Assembly: GCF_000380145.1 (NCBI RefSeq) | Contig: NZ_KB904609.1 | Coordinates: forward strand, 62,001 to 126,000 | Source: Streptococcus thoraltensis DSM 12221 | Lineage (GTDB): Bacteria; Bacillota; Bacilli; Lactobacillales; Streptococcaceae | Length of the DNA: 64,000 nucleotides | Direction of reading: 5' to 3' | Shown: positions 18,099 to 25,591 of the stretch, one piece after another | Position numbering within the stretch: the first letter of the stretch is position 1 | Layout: each line of letters starts with the position of its first letter | Program-made: the position numbers and the translations under genes | The notes under the pieces: model-generated | What the model was told of the DNA's origin: nothing | What the model saw: only the letters and a program-made list of their open reading frames with translations | Database searches by the model: none

Positions 18099-18950
18099 TC
18101 AATCGTCAGGGGTTATGTTTTCCCATTCCAACTTTTCATTCAGTAAATACTTTGAATAATATGAAGATTTATTTTCGTTAACAACATAATAACCTGGTTT
18201 TAACTTGCTTTTGTCAACCTTTTTAGCATAATCCACAAAATAAGAAATATCAGTATCTGTTGAAATATAGAGTGGTGTTACTCCTATTTTTAAATAGTTA
18301 AAAGGATCTAAAGTATTTATCCCTAAAAGAGGTTTTTCATCATTTTTATTGACAATATCAAGGTCATTTTTTAATTCCTTATTTAATAAACTATTATCCA
18401 CATCAGAGAATTCAAAAGCTTCTTCACTCATCCCCACTTCCACATTTTTAAGACCTGTTTCTTCAAGAGACTTTTTTAATTGAGACTGGTATGAATTCAT
18501 CTTTTTATTTTTAAATAAAGCAGTATCGAAAAATTCACTAAAAAGAGCACTGTCACGATTAATTTCATAGGATTCTGAATAATGACCTGTATACAAATCA
18601 ACTATGTCATGAAGGCTATATTTAGGCTCTTTTTTACTCCTATCGATTCCAAAATAAAAATGATAGGTTTCTTTATTTTTCCCAGCACCTTCAGTATAAG
18701 TATAACTAATTCTTTGATTATGTGGATTCGAACGATTCTCTAAGTCACTTATTTTTCCCTTAAATCCTGCCTTTTTATAAATGGCTGGAATTCTTTTTGA
18801 ATTTATTTCATAAGGGACTTCCATTGTGTCATTAAGTCCATAAAATATCAGTCCAATCACACCGAAAACAGTTAAAATGTTAACGACACCGAAACAAATC
18901 AAAAAAATCAAAAAATACTTCTCAATTTTTTTCCATACTTTTTTATTCAT
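18099..18950 (-). CDS. membrane-anchored protein of unknown function
   Basis: Protein of 283 residues with a basic start (MNKKVWKKIEKY), one hydrophobic helix at about residues 12-34, then a hydrophilic extracytoplasmic part rich in K, D, N and Y. It has no cysteine-based lipobox. I do not recognise a domain. Its codons are very AT-rich compared with neighbouring metabolic genes. A truncated second copy of its beginning lies at about 23147-23270 in the same orientation, on the other side of the protease gene. TAGGA lies 8 nt before the ATG. Confidence 0.65.
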   Translation of the reverse strand: MNKKVWKKIEKYFLIFLICFGVVNILTVFGVIGLIFYGLNDTMEVPYEINSKRIPAIYKKAGFKGKISDLENRSNPHNQRISYTYTEGAGKNKETYHFYFGIDRSKKEPKYSLHDIVDLYTGHYSESYEINRDSALFSEFFDTALFKNKKMNSYQSQLKKSLEETGLKNVEVGMSEEAFEFSDVDNSLLNKELKNDLDIVNKNDEKPLLGINTLDPFNYLKIGVTPLYISTDTDISYFVDYAKKVDKSKLKPGYYVVNENKSSYYSKYLLNEKLEWENITPDD

Positions 18951-19380
18951 TTTTAAATCCTACTATGTTTTTATATATTTTTGATTGTAGCATATTCAAT
19001 CATTGAATAACACCTTACCTAATACTCCCATAGCTTAACTAGCTGTCGTAGTCGTTCTGACACACCGTCTCTAATAGTGCAAATTTAATAAACACATGCA
19101 ATTTTAATGAACACATCCGTATAAATACCTCCTACAAATATCAATAATATTACTCAAAAAATACACGGGTGCATCCTTCAATAGAAATGCAGATAAGCTC
19201 AAATGAACACTGTCACAATGCAGGTTTTTGCTACTTTATTCGGCAACTAACACATCGATTTCTGTACAAAAATACACCTAACGATTACTTAACTTCTTTC
19301 TAACATTGAACAATTTTATTATTTATTATACAATACTACATGGATATGAAAAAAATATTAAACAAAATTTGGAGGATGAT
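18951..19380. other. 430-bp gap before the C5a-peptidase-like gene
   Basis: No coding frame is supported. The stretch is AT-rich and contains the promoter listed at 19306-19334. I see no clear activator site. Confidence 0.4.
19306..19334 (+). promoter_or_regulatory. promoter of the C5a-peptidase-like gene
   Basis: TTGAAC (19306-19311), a 17-bp spacer and TACAAT (19329-19334), giving a leader of about 40 nt that contains the GGAGG ribosome binding site at 19371-19375. Confidence 0.6.
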
Positions 19381-22300
19381 GTGAAAAAACATAGTCAAAA
19401 AAAGCAGTTAGTTGCTGTAGCATTAATAACGACAGGTACACTAATGATGTACACAACACAAATAGAAGCTCAAGAGGAGACTCCGCTTAACACCTCAACG
19501 GAAATACCATTAAACACTGAAATAGACAACGAGCATGCTCTATCAACTGTCAATAAGCCTGAAACTGTGTCAGAAAGTTATTCTTCAGAATCAGAAATAC
19601 CTTCCCAAAACCCAGAAACAACTCTTGATTCCGAGTTAGACAGCACTAATGTCACCAAAATTTGGGAAGAAAGTCAGCAGGGAGCAGGTACCATAACAGC
19701 GGTCCTTGACAGTGAACTAAATAGTAATCATGAGGCTTTCTCAAACACAGATCTTAAAACACCCAAAGTAACAAAAGAAGAAGATTTAAACAGATTGAAA
19801 GATGCCGCAAACATTGATTACGGTAAGTGGATTTCACCTAAAATTATTTTTGCCCATAACTACCTTAAAAACAATGATGACGTAGCAGGAACAGACACAC
19901 ATGGAAGCCATGTGTCTGGTATTGCCGTTGGGGAAAGTACACAACCTATGGAAAACGGGTTGAAAATGACCGGCGTCGCCCCTCAATCTCAACTCATTTT
20001 TATGAAGGTAATTGGAGGTGCTGATGAATTAAGAGCCAAAGCTATTATTGATGCCGTGCATTTGGGCGCTGACAGTATCAATATGAGTTTTGGAAAAGGC
20101 GCAGATTCTAAACATCATTTGCACCCTGATATGGTTAAAGCAATCCAACTAGCAAAAGATAAAGGGGTTTTCTTAGTTGCAAGTGCGGGCAACGATCATG
20201 CTTTTGGGGAGGTCTCAAAAAAACCTCTAGCAACAAATCCCGACTTTGGGGTCGTTTCTTCTCCAGGTTTATCAGAAGATGTCATCAGTGTAGCTGCTTA
20301 TCAAAAACCTTACATATACAGCGAATATTTAACAACATCAACACATCAAAAAATTGCCCTCTCAACCAGTCAAGGCTTACTTACCGAATTTGATAAAACG
20401 AAACAATACCAGTTTGTTGACGCTAAATTTGGCAGAGAAGAAGATTTTAAAGCCATTGATGCAAAAAATAAAATTGTTTTAATTCAACGTGGAGAGATTG
20501 GATTTGCCGATAAAATTACTAATGCTATCACAAATGGAGCTGCAGGGATTCTCATTTATAATAATACGGCAGGAGAGAATCTAACACTACCATTGCCTAA
20601 AAATCTTGCTACGATACCTTCTGGCTTTATTAGTCAAAAAGACGGGCAAGCGCTATTAAACAATCAAAATCAGACATTAGCATTCACTAAGCATTATCAC
20701 ATTTTCAAAAATCCTGGTGGCAATCAGATAGGCGACTTCTCCAGTTGGGGGCTTACTGCGGATGGTCATTTAAAGCCAGACGTTGCAGCCCCAGGAGGAT
20801 TCACCTACTCAGCTGCTTTCAAAGGAACTAATCACTATGAATTGATTAACGGTACTAGTGCCGCAGCTCCCCATGTAGCTGGCTTAGTAAATCTCTTAAA
20901 ACCTATCTATCAAAAACGTTTTCCACAGAAAACACCTAAAGAGTTGGCACTATTCATAAAACAGATTATGATGAGTTCGGCAACTGCTATTTTTAATGAG
21001 CAAGAAAATGCTTATGTTTCACCACGACAGCAAGGGGCAGGGCTCGTAGATGCCAAAAAGGCTGCTTTTGCTACCGCCTATGTAACAGATCAGAACAATA
21101 ATAGTAAAATACATCTTGGCGATATAACAGATACATTTCATCTAGTGGCAAAAGTTCATAATCTAAGCTCCTCTCCTACTAAATTTTATTATACAGCGCA
21201 TGTAGGAACAGATAAGGTTGAAGATCAACACTTTGCACTAGCACCAAGACATTTGTTATCAACCGAAATTAAAACAGTTACTGTTCCAGCTAATACAACA
21301 CTAGACATTAGCATACCAATTAATGTCACTCAGTTTCATAACCAGCTGAGCAAACTGATGCCTAACGGCTACTTTCTGGAAGGCTTTATTCGCTTTATGA
21401 CGTCTCCAAATAATTCTGAAGTGATGAGCATTCCTTTCATTGGTTTTCGTGGAGCAGGTAAGTTTGCCGATTTAAATGCAGTAGAAAAATCTATCTATGA
21501 AAATCCAAATAAAACATTTTATTATGAACGTCCTAATCATTTACAAGATGGAGAATTTGAAGTAAATGAATTCAAAGAATTTAAAGCACAAAATTTCACA
21601 GCTCTCCTTAGCCAATATGGTTCATGGGGATATGTACAAGAATCTAAACGTCCAGATTTCAATGAAGAAGAAGCCTTAGAATTTCGCTCAACTACTGTTT
21701 TAGGTGCTTATGATAAAACAGGGGCTCAAAATATCAAAAAATTAGTCTTCAAAGATGGAAAACCTTACTTAGCACTTTCACCAAATGGAGATGGTGTTAT
21801 GGATACAGTTGAGTTTAGAGGAACACTGTTACGAAATGTAAAAGATTTAAAAGCCAAGGTCTATCGACCATCTGACCTTACAAATGCGATTTGGGAAAGC
21901 TCCGAATCCTCAATAGCTGATAAACATTACAGCGAATCACTAGAAAAATCAGGGGCTGCAACTACCTTTGAAAAGACGAGATGGGACGGAAAAGATCAAT
22001 CCGGTCATTATGTCGGTGATGGTCATTATATCTATCGTATCGTATTTACTCCTATTTCTGAGGGAGCAAAAGAACAACATATGGATTTTGATTTGACACT
22101 CAATACTACCCCACCTGTACTACCGCCATCAGCAAGCTACGATCACACTTCTCGACTTGTCAGAATAGTACCTACTCAACAATCAAAAGCTAACGCTCCT
22201 ATTTTTCGAACACGTTTAGCCTACACTGATATGGAAGAGGGCTTCCCAGTTATTCGCTATATAGAACCTCATCAGGACGGAACTTTTACCATTCCAGACA

Positions 22301-23040
22301 CTTTCCTCAACGAATCTGAAGAAACCACTGAACTGACACCCGAACAACTAACGTATGTTGTTGAAGATTTCGCGGGTAATTATTCTCATGTCAAACTTAC
22401 CGAAATTCTAAATAAAGAAAATCAGCTACCTGATGTCCCTGAAAAAGAGGAGACTGGAAAAGACGCTACTGAAATAGAAGCCACTGAAAAAGAAGTTCCA
22501 GAAAAACAAGCGCCGAAAAACGAGAATCCTAAAAAGGAAAATACTGAAAAACAAGCACCGCAAAACGAGAATCCTAAAAAAGAGAATTCGGAAATAGAGG
22601 ATACTGGAAAAGACGCTACTGAAATAGAAGCCACTGAAAAAGAAGTTCCAGAAAAACAAGCGCCGAAAAACGAGAACCCTAAAAAAGAGAATTCGGATAA
22701 ACAAGCGCCAGAAAACGAGAATCCTAAAAAGGAGAATTCGGAAATAGAGGATATTAGGAAAGATGCTCTTGAAAAAAATATTCCAAAAAAAGAGGATAAT
22801 CCAAGAACTCAGTTAGCAAGTGTAAATAAAACTTTAAAGAGAGCTCCTCACGTTTCTCCAGAAAATCCACTCAAGTCTAAAACAAATCAGCAAGACAAAG
22901 GTACAGAAAGTAAAACGTACTATCAAAACCCTAACCTTCCTAAAACAGGCGATTCAACTAAGCATACAACGCTATTGGGCATCTTAAGTTTATCATTCGG
23001 CTTTATACTAAATTTAGTATCTTATCGCAAAAAAAGATAG
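19381..23040 (+). CDS. cell-wall-anchored subtilisin-like serine protease, C5a-peptidase (ScpA)-like
   Basis: Surface protease of 1219 residues, collinear with streptococcal C5a peptidase. Signal peptide KKHSQKKQLVAVALITTG...QIEAQ; catalytic Asp110 (ITAVLDSELN), His174 (DTHGSHVSG), Asn in SAGNDHAFG (oxyanion) and Ser493 (NGTSAAAPHVAG), spaced almost exactly as in ScpA. A PA domain interrupts the catalytic domain, followed by Fn3-like domains with SPNGDG calcium-type motifs. A charged repeat region (about 1020-1125) and LPKTG with a hydrophobic tail and RKKR end the protein. Starts at GTG with GGAGG 5 nt upstream. ScpA-type enzymes cleave complement C5a, but sequence has diverged enough (for instance RGE where ScpA has RGD in the PA domain) that the substrate may differ. 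Confidence 0.88.
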   Translation: MKKHSQKKQLVAVALITTGTLMMYTTQIEAQEETPLNTSTEIPLNTEIDNEHALSTVNKPETVSESYSSESEIPSQNPETTLDSELDSTNVTKIWEESQQGAGTITAVLDSELNSNHEAFSNTDLKTPKVTKEEDLNRLKDAANIDYGKWISPKIIFAHNYLKNNDDVAGTDTHGSHVSGIAVGESTQPMENGLKMTGVAPQSQLIFMKVIGGADELRAKAIIDAVHLGADSINMSFGKGADSKHHLHPDMVKAIQLAKDKGVFLVASAGNDHAFGEVSKKPLATNPDFGVVSSPGLSEDVISVAAYQKPYIYSEYLTTSTHQKIALSTSQGLLTEFDKTKQYQFVDAKFGREEDFKAIDAKNKIVLIQRGEIGFADKITNAITNGAAGILIYNNTAGENLTLPLPKNLATIPSGFISQKDGQALLNNQNQTLAFTKHYHIFKNPGGNQIGDFSSWGLTADGHLKPDVAAPGGFTYSAAFKGTNHYELINGTSAAAPHVAGLVNLLKPIYQKRFPQKTPKELALFIKQIMMSSATAIFNEQENAYVSPRQQGAGLVDAKKAAFATAYVTDQNNNSKIHLGDITDTFHLVAKVHNLSSSPTKFYYTAHVGTDKVEDQHFALAPRHLLSTEIKTVTVPANTTLDISIPINVTQFHNQLSKLMPNGYFLEGFIRFMTSPNNSEVMSIPFIGFRGAGKFADLNAVEKSIYENPNKTFYYERPNHLQDGEFEVNEFKEFKAQNFTALLSQYGSWGYVQESKRPDFNEEEALEFRSTTVLGAYDKTGAQNIKKLVFKDGKPYLALSPNGDGVMDTVEFRGTLLRNVKDLKAKVYRPSDLTNAIWESSESSIADKHYSESLEKSGAATTFEKTRWDGKDQSGHYVGDGHYIYRIVFTPISEGAKEQHMDFDLTLNTTPPVLPPSASYDHTSRLVRIVPTQQSKANAPIFRTRLAYTDMEEGFPVIRYIEPHQDGTFTIPDTFLNESEETTELTPEQLTYVVEDFAGNYSHVKLTEILNKENQLPDVPEKEETGKDATEIEATEKEVPEKQAPKNENPKKENTEKQAPQNENPKKENSEIEDTGKDATEIEATEKEVPEKQAPKNENPKKENSDKQAPENENPKKENSEIEDIRKDALEKNIPKKEDNPRTQLASVNKTLKRAPHVSPENPLKSKTNQQDKGTESKTYYQNPNLPKTGDSTKHTTLLGILSLSFGFILNLVSYRKKR
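22447..22755 (+). repeat. in-frame repeats in the protease wall-spanning region
   Basis: Two 150-bp (50-codon) direct repeats start at about 22456 and 22606 (GGAAAAGACGCTACTGAAAT in both). Within them are shorter repeats coding variations of KQAP.NENPKKEN. Repeat number can change without breaking the frame and would alter how far the protease stands off the wall. Confidence 0.8.
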
Positions 23041-23128
23041 TCAATAATGCTGTGCTGCTTCCAAAAGTTGAATAAGAAATGATTGAAAGGATTTAGTTCT
23101 GTATTGTACAGGGCTAGGTCCTTTTCTA

Positions 23129-23270
23129 TTATTCGTCAAGTATATAAAGATTTAAGAAATGGTAAATCTGCTGTCCTATTGTGTCATTAAATCCATAAAA
23201 CATCCGTCTGAAAACAAGTAACCTGTTAACGACACCGAAACAAATCAAAAAATACTTCTCACTTTTTTGA
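23129..23270 (-). pseudogene. truncated second copy of the unknown membrane-protein gene at 18099
   Basis: On the minus strand this reads EKYFLICFGVVN, then LLVFRRMFYGFNDTI, matching the first 45 residues of the 283-residue protein (EKYFLIFLICFGVVNIL, FYGLNDTM) with an internal deletion. DNA identity is high, for example AACGACACCGAAACAAATCA in both. The frame ends quickly and the body of the gene is missing. A longer frame from 23323 has no proper start. Confidence 0.75.
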
Positions 23271-23276
23271 TATAAT
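23266..23276 (+). promoter_or_regulatory. extended -10 promoter of the mod-res operon
   Basis: TTTTTTGATATAAT carries TGnTATAAT (TATAAT at 23271-23276). Transcription should start near 23283, about 27 nt before the leader ATG. No good -35 is seen. The promoter overlaps the remnant of the truncated membrane-protein gene. Confidence 0.6.
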
Positions 23277-23309
23277 AGAACTATTAAAAAAGTAAAGGAA
23301 ACGATTGGG

Positions 23310-23489
23310 ATGAACGCAATCACAGCTCACAGCTCACAGCTCACAGCTCACAGCTCACAGCTCACAGCTCACAGCTCACAGCTCACAGCTCACAGCTCAC
23401 AGCTCACAGCTCACAGCTCACAGCTCACAGCTCACAGCTCACAGCTCACAGCTCACAGCTCACAGCTCACAGCTCACAGCTCACGCTGA
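23310..23489 (+). CDS. leader ORF containing the heptamer tract (phase-variable reading frame)
   Basis: ATG at 23310 has AAAGGA 10 nt upstream and a promoter just before. It reads MNAI, then a seven-residue repeat TAHSSQL generated by the 7-bp unit read in all three frames, and stops at TGA 23487-23489 (59 residues). The end depends on copy number. The 23 copies seen stop here; 24 would stop at TAA 23495-23497; 22 or 25 would continue as HADYVIGRVFCQALK... and stop at TGA 23590-23592, overlapping the mod ATG. The peptide itself has no recognised function. I read it as a regulatory leader; expression is inferred from promoter and ribosome binding site. Confidence 0.6.
   Translation: MNAITAHSSQLTAHSSQLTAHSSQLTAHSSQLTAHSSQLTAHSSQLTAHSSQLTAHSSR
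23321..23484 (+). repeat. 23 perfect copies of CACAGCT (plus partial CAC)
   Basis: Uninterrupted heptanucleotide tandem repeat, 23 full units from 23321 to 23481 followed by CAC. Tracts of this kind change length by slipped-strand mispairing. Because 7 is not a multiple of 3, each unit gained or lost shifts the leader frame. It lies in the transcribed leader of the type III methyltransferase gene, a class in which phase variation by such repeats is well known. Confidence 0.97.
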
Positions 23490-23588
23490 TTATGTAATCG
23501 GACGTGTTTTTTGTCAAGCTCTAAAACTGGCTTTTTCACATTTTTGTGGAGGGGCCTTTTCTATTGATTTGGAGAGCGAGGTGTTGGC

Positions 23589-25589
23589 ATGAGTCAATCG
23601 TATGAAACAAAGATTCAGAAAGCCTTGCGAGAAGTGGTTGAAAGATTTGATGACCGATATATTTTGGATGGATTGTTGAAAAAAGATGCTATTATCACAG
23701 CTTTAGATAATTACCAGCCTGAGCTAATCGAACAACTTCTAGTAAATCCAATTCTAAAAGATGCTTTCACAGAAGCAATTGCTGGTGCTACTATCTTAAA
23801 AATCAATGCCATTATCCAAGCGCTTGAAGTTGATGAGTATTGGTCAAACTCCTACACGCGTTACAGTAACAAAATCGGGCTGACGTCACACAATCGCTAT
23901 CTTGATGAGATTTCTGATGTTGTCCTTGATTTTCCATACAAAGATACCGTTTTAAAAGCTGGTATGAGCAAAGAAGATGTAAAAAAAGAGGATGCTCAAG
24001 AAACATTCTTAAATGAAATCGTTGCTCGTGAGGAAATTGACGTTCTACTGGATCATAAGATTTTCAAAAATGCTAGGAAATATGATGAAACAGGAACTTC
24101 AGAAGTTTCAGAAATCAAGGATACAGATAATCTGATTATCAAGGGGAATAACCTACTAACACTTCATAGTTTGAAAGAACGGTATGCAGGAAAGGTAAAA
24201 TTGATCTATATTGATCCACCATACTATTTCATCAAAGATAAAAAAGAAGACACATTCGCCTATAATTCCAATTTCAAACTATCAACCTGGTTGACATTTA
24301 TGAAAAACAGGCTTGAAATCGCTAGAACCCTATTGGCTGACGATGGGGCTATCTTCATACAGATTAGCGATGATGGTGTTGGAGAGTTACATGTATTGAT
24401 GAAGGAACTTTTTGGTAAAGAAAACTTTATCAATAAGATTACCTTGAAAACTAAGTCTCCTTCAGGTTTCGCAAGTGTCAATCCGGGAGTATTTGAGACA
24501 GCAGAATATATCTTATCATTTGCCAAAGATAAGTCTAAATGGAAATATAACCCTCAATATGTTCGTTCTGACTATGATACTAATTATAACCTCTATATTA
24601 CCAACAAAAATGATGACCATTCAAAGTGGCAAATTGAAAATATCGGCGAACATATTGCCAAAAGACAGGGGTACGAAAACAAGCGAGTAGCTATTAAGGA
24701 ATTGGGACGGTCTTTTTTTAACCATTTAGTTGCAGATTTTGCTTTGGAACATGCTGACTCCGTTTTTCGTTATACGCCTATCAACAATAATGCTAGTAAG
24801 GTCCTCATTGAACTAAGAGATAAGTCAAAAGAAAAGCCCGAAACAGTATTTTTTCAGACCAGAGACGAAAACTATGACGTTTATGTAAAAAATGGACAGG
24901 AAATCGCATTTTATTCCAAAAAGATTAGAAACATTGATGGTGAACGTGTTCCAAGCATTCAACTATCAAATATCTGGATGGATACTCCTTATGAAGGAAT
25001 CGCTAAAGAAGGCGGTGTAACTTTAAAAGGTGGGAAAAAACCTGAAAAGCTCATTCGAAGAATTATTGAGCTAGCCACAGACAGAGGCGATTTAATTCTT
25101 GACTATCATCTAGGTTCAGGCACAACCGCAGCTGTTTCACATAAGTTAGAACGCCGATATATTGGACTTGAACAGTTAGACTATGGAGAAAACGATAGTG
25201 TGGCAAGGTTAAAAAGAGTTATTGAGGGTGATAAAACTGGTATCTCCAAGGCTGTCAACTGGTCTGGTGGTGGCTCATTCGTCTATGCTGAGTTGATGGA
25301 CAAGAATTCAACCTTTATTGAGGCTGTCCTTAATTCTAAAAACTCGGATGACTTAAAAGCTGTCTATGATGAGATGAAAACCACGCTTGATTTTGATTTC
25401 AGAGTGGATTTACAAGAAGTATCAAAATCTCTTTGGGGTGAAGAGTTTGATGTTCAGAAGAAAATTCTGGTGAAGATTATTGATAAGAACCAGTTGTATC
25501 ATAATTATTCTGAAATTGATGATGAGATGATTCAAGCTCAACTTGCTAAATCAGACATTGCTTTCAATAAGAGCTTTTATGGGGAGTGA
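23589..25589 (+). CDS. mod: type III restriction-modification system methyltransferase (Mod)
   Basis: DNA adenine methyltransferase subunit of a type III R-M enzyme; it also supplies sequence recognition. 666 residues. Beta-class order: catalytic DPPY (IYIDPPYYF, from Asp209), then the target-recognition region, then the AdoMet motif DYHLGSGTTAAV (from Asp505). All catalytic residues are intact. AGGTG lies 5 nt before the ATG. The N-terminal ALREVVERFDD...LLKKDAIITALD matches family starts, so this is probably the real start. The ATG lies in the same frame as the leader at 23 copies, but TGA codons at 23487 and 23565 separate them. The res gene overlaps its stop. Confidence 0.93.
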   Translation: MSQSYETKIQKALREVVERFDDRYILDGLLKKDAIITALDNYQPELIEQLLVNPILKDAFTEAIAGATILKINAIIQALEVDEYWSNSYTRYSNKIGLTSHNRYLDEISDVVLDFPYKDTVLKAGMSKEDVKKEDAQETFLNEIVAREEIDVLLDHKIFKNARKYDETGTSEVSEIKDTDNLIIKGNNLLTLHSLKERYAGKVKLIYIDPPYYFIKDKKEDTFAYNSNFKLSTWLTFMKNRLEIARTLLADDGAIFIQISDDGVGELHVLMKELFGKENFINKITLKTKSPSGFASVNPGVFETAEYILSFAKDKSKWKYNPQYVRSDYDTNYNLYITNKNDDHSKWQIENIGEHIAKRQGYENKRVAIKELGRSFFNHLVADFALEHADSVFRYTPINNNASKVLIELRDKSKEKPETVFFQTRDENYDVYVKNGQEIAFYSKKIRNIDGERVPSIQLSNIWMDTPYEGIAKEGGVTLKGGKKPEKLIRRIIELATDRGDLILDYHLGSGTTAAVSHKLERRYIGLEQLDYGENDSVARLKRVIEGDKTGISKAVNWSGGGSFVYAELMDKNSTFIEAVLNSKNSDDLKAVYDEMKTTLDFDFRVDLQEVSKSLWGEEFDVQKKILVKIIDKNQLYHNYSEIDDEMIQAQLAKSDIAFNKSFYGE

Positions 25590-25591
25590 AC

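Noticed and set aside
22422-22704. Minus-strand frames of 70-92 codons opposite the protease stalk
   Set aside because: Phe/Ser-rich antisense of the Lys/Glu-rich repeats; shadows of the real gene.
23321-23484. CRISPR-like array
   Set aside because: The unit is 7 bp with no spacers and there are no cas genes.
23589-23592. Heptamer tract as an in-frame part of Mod, so that slippage switches Mod itself
   Set aside because: TGA at 23487 and 23565 in the mod frame prevent any leader-Mod fusion at any copy number; Mod also has its own ribosome binding site and a family-like N-terminus.
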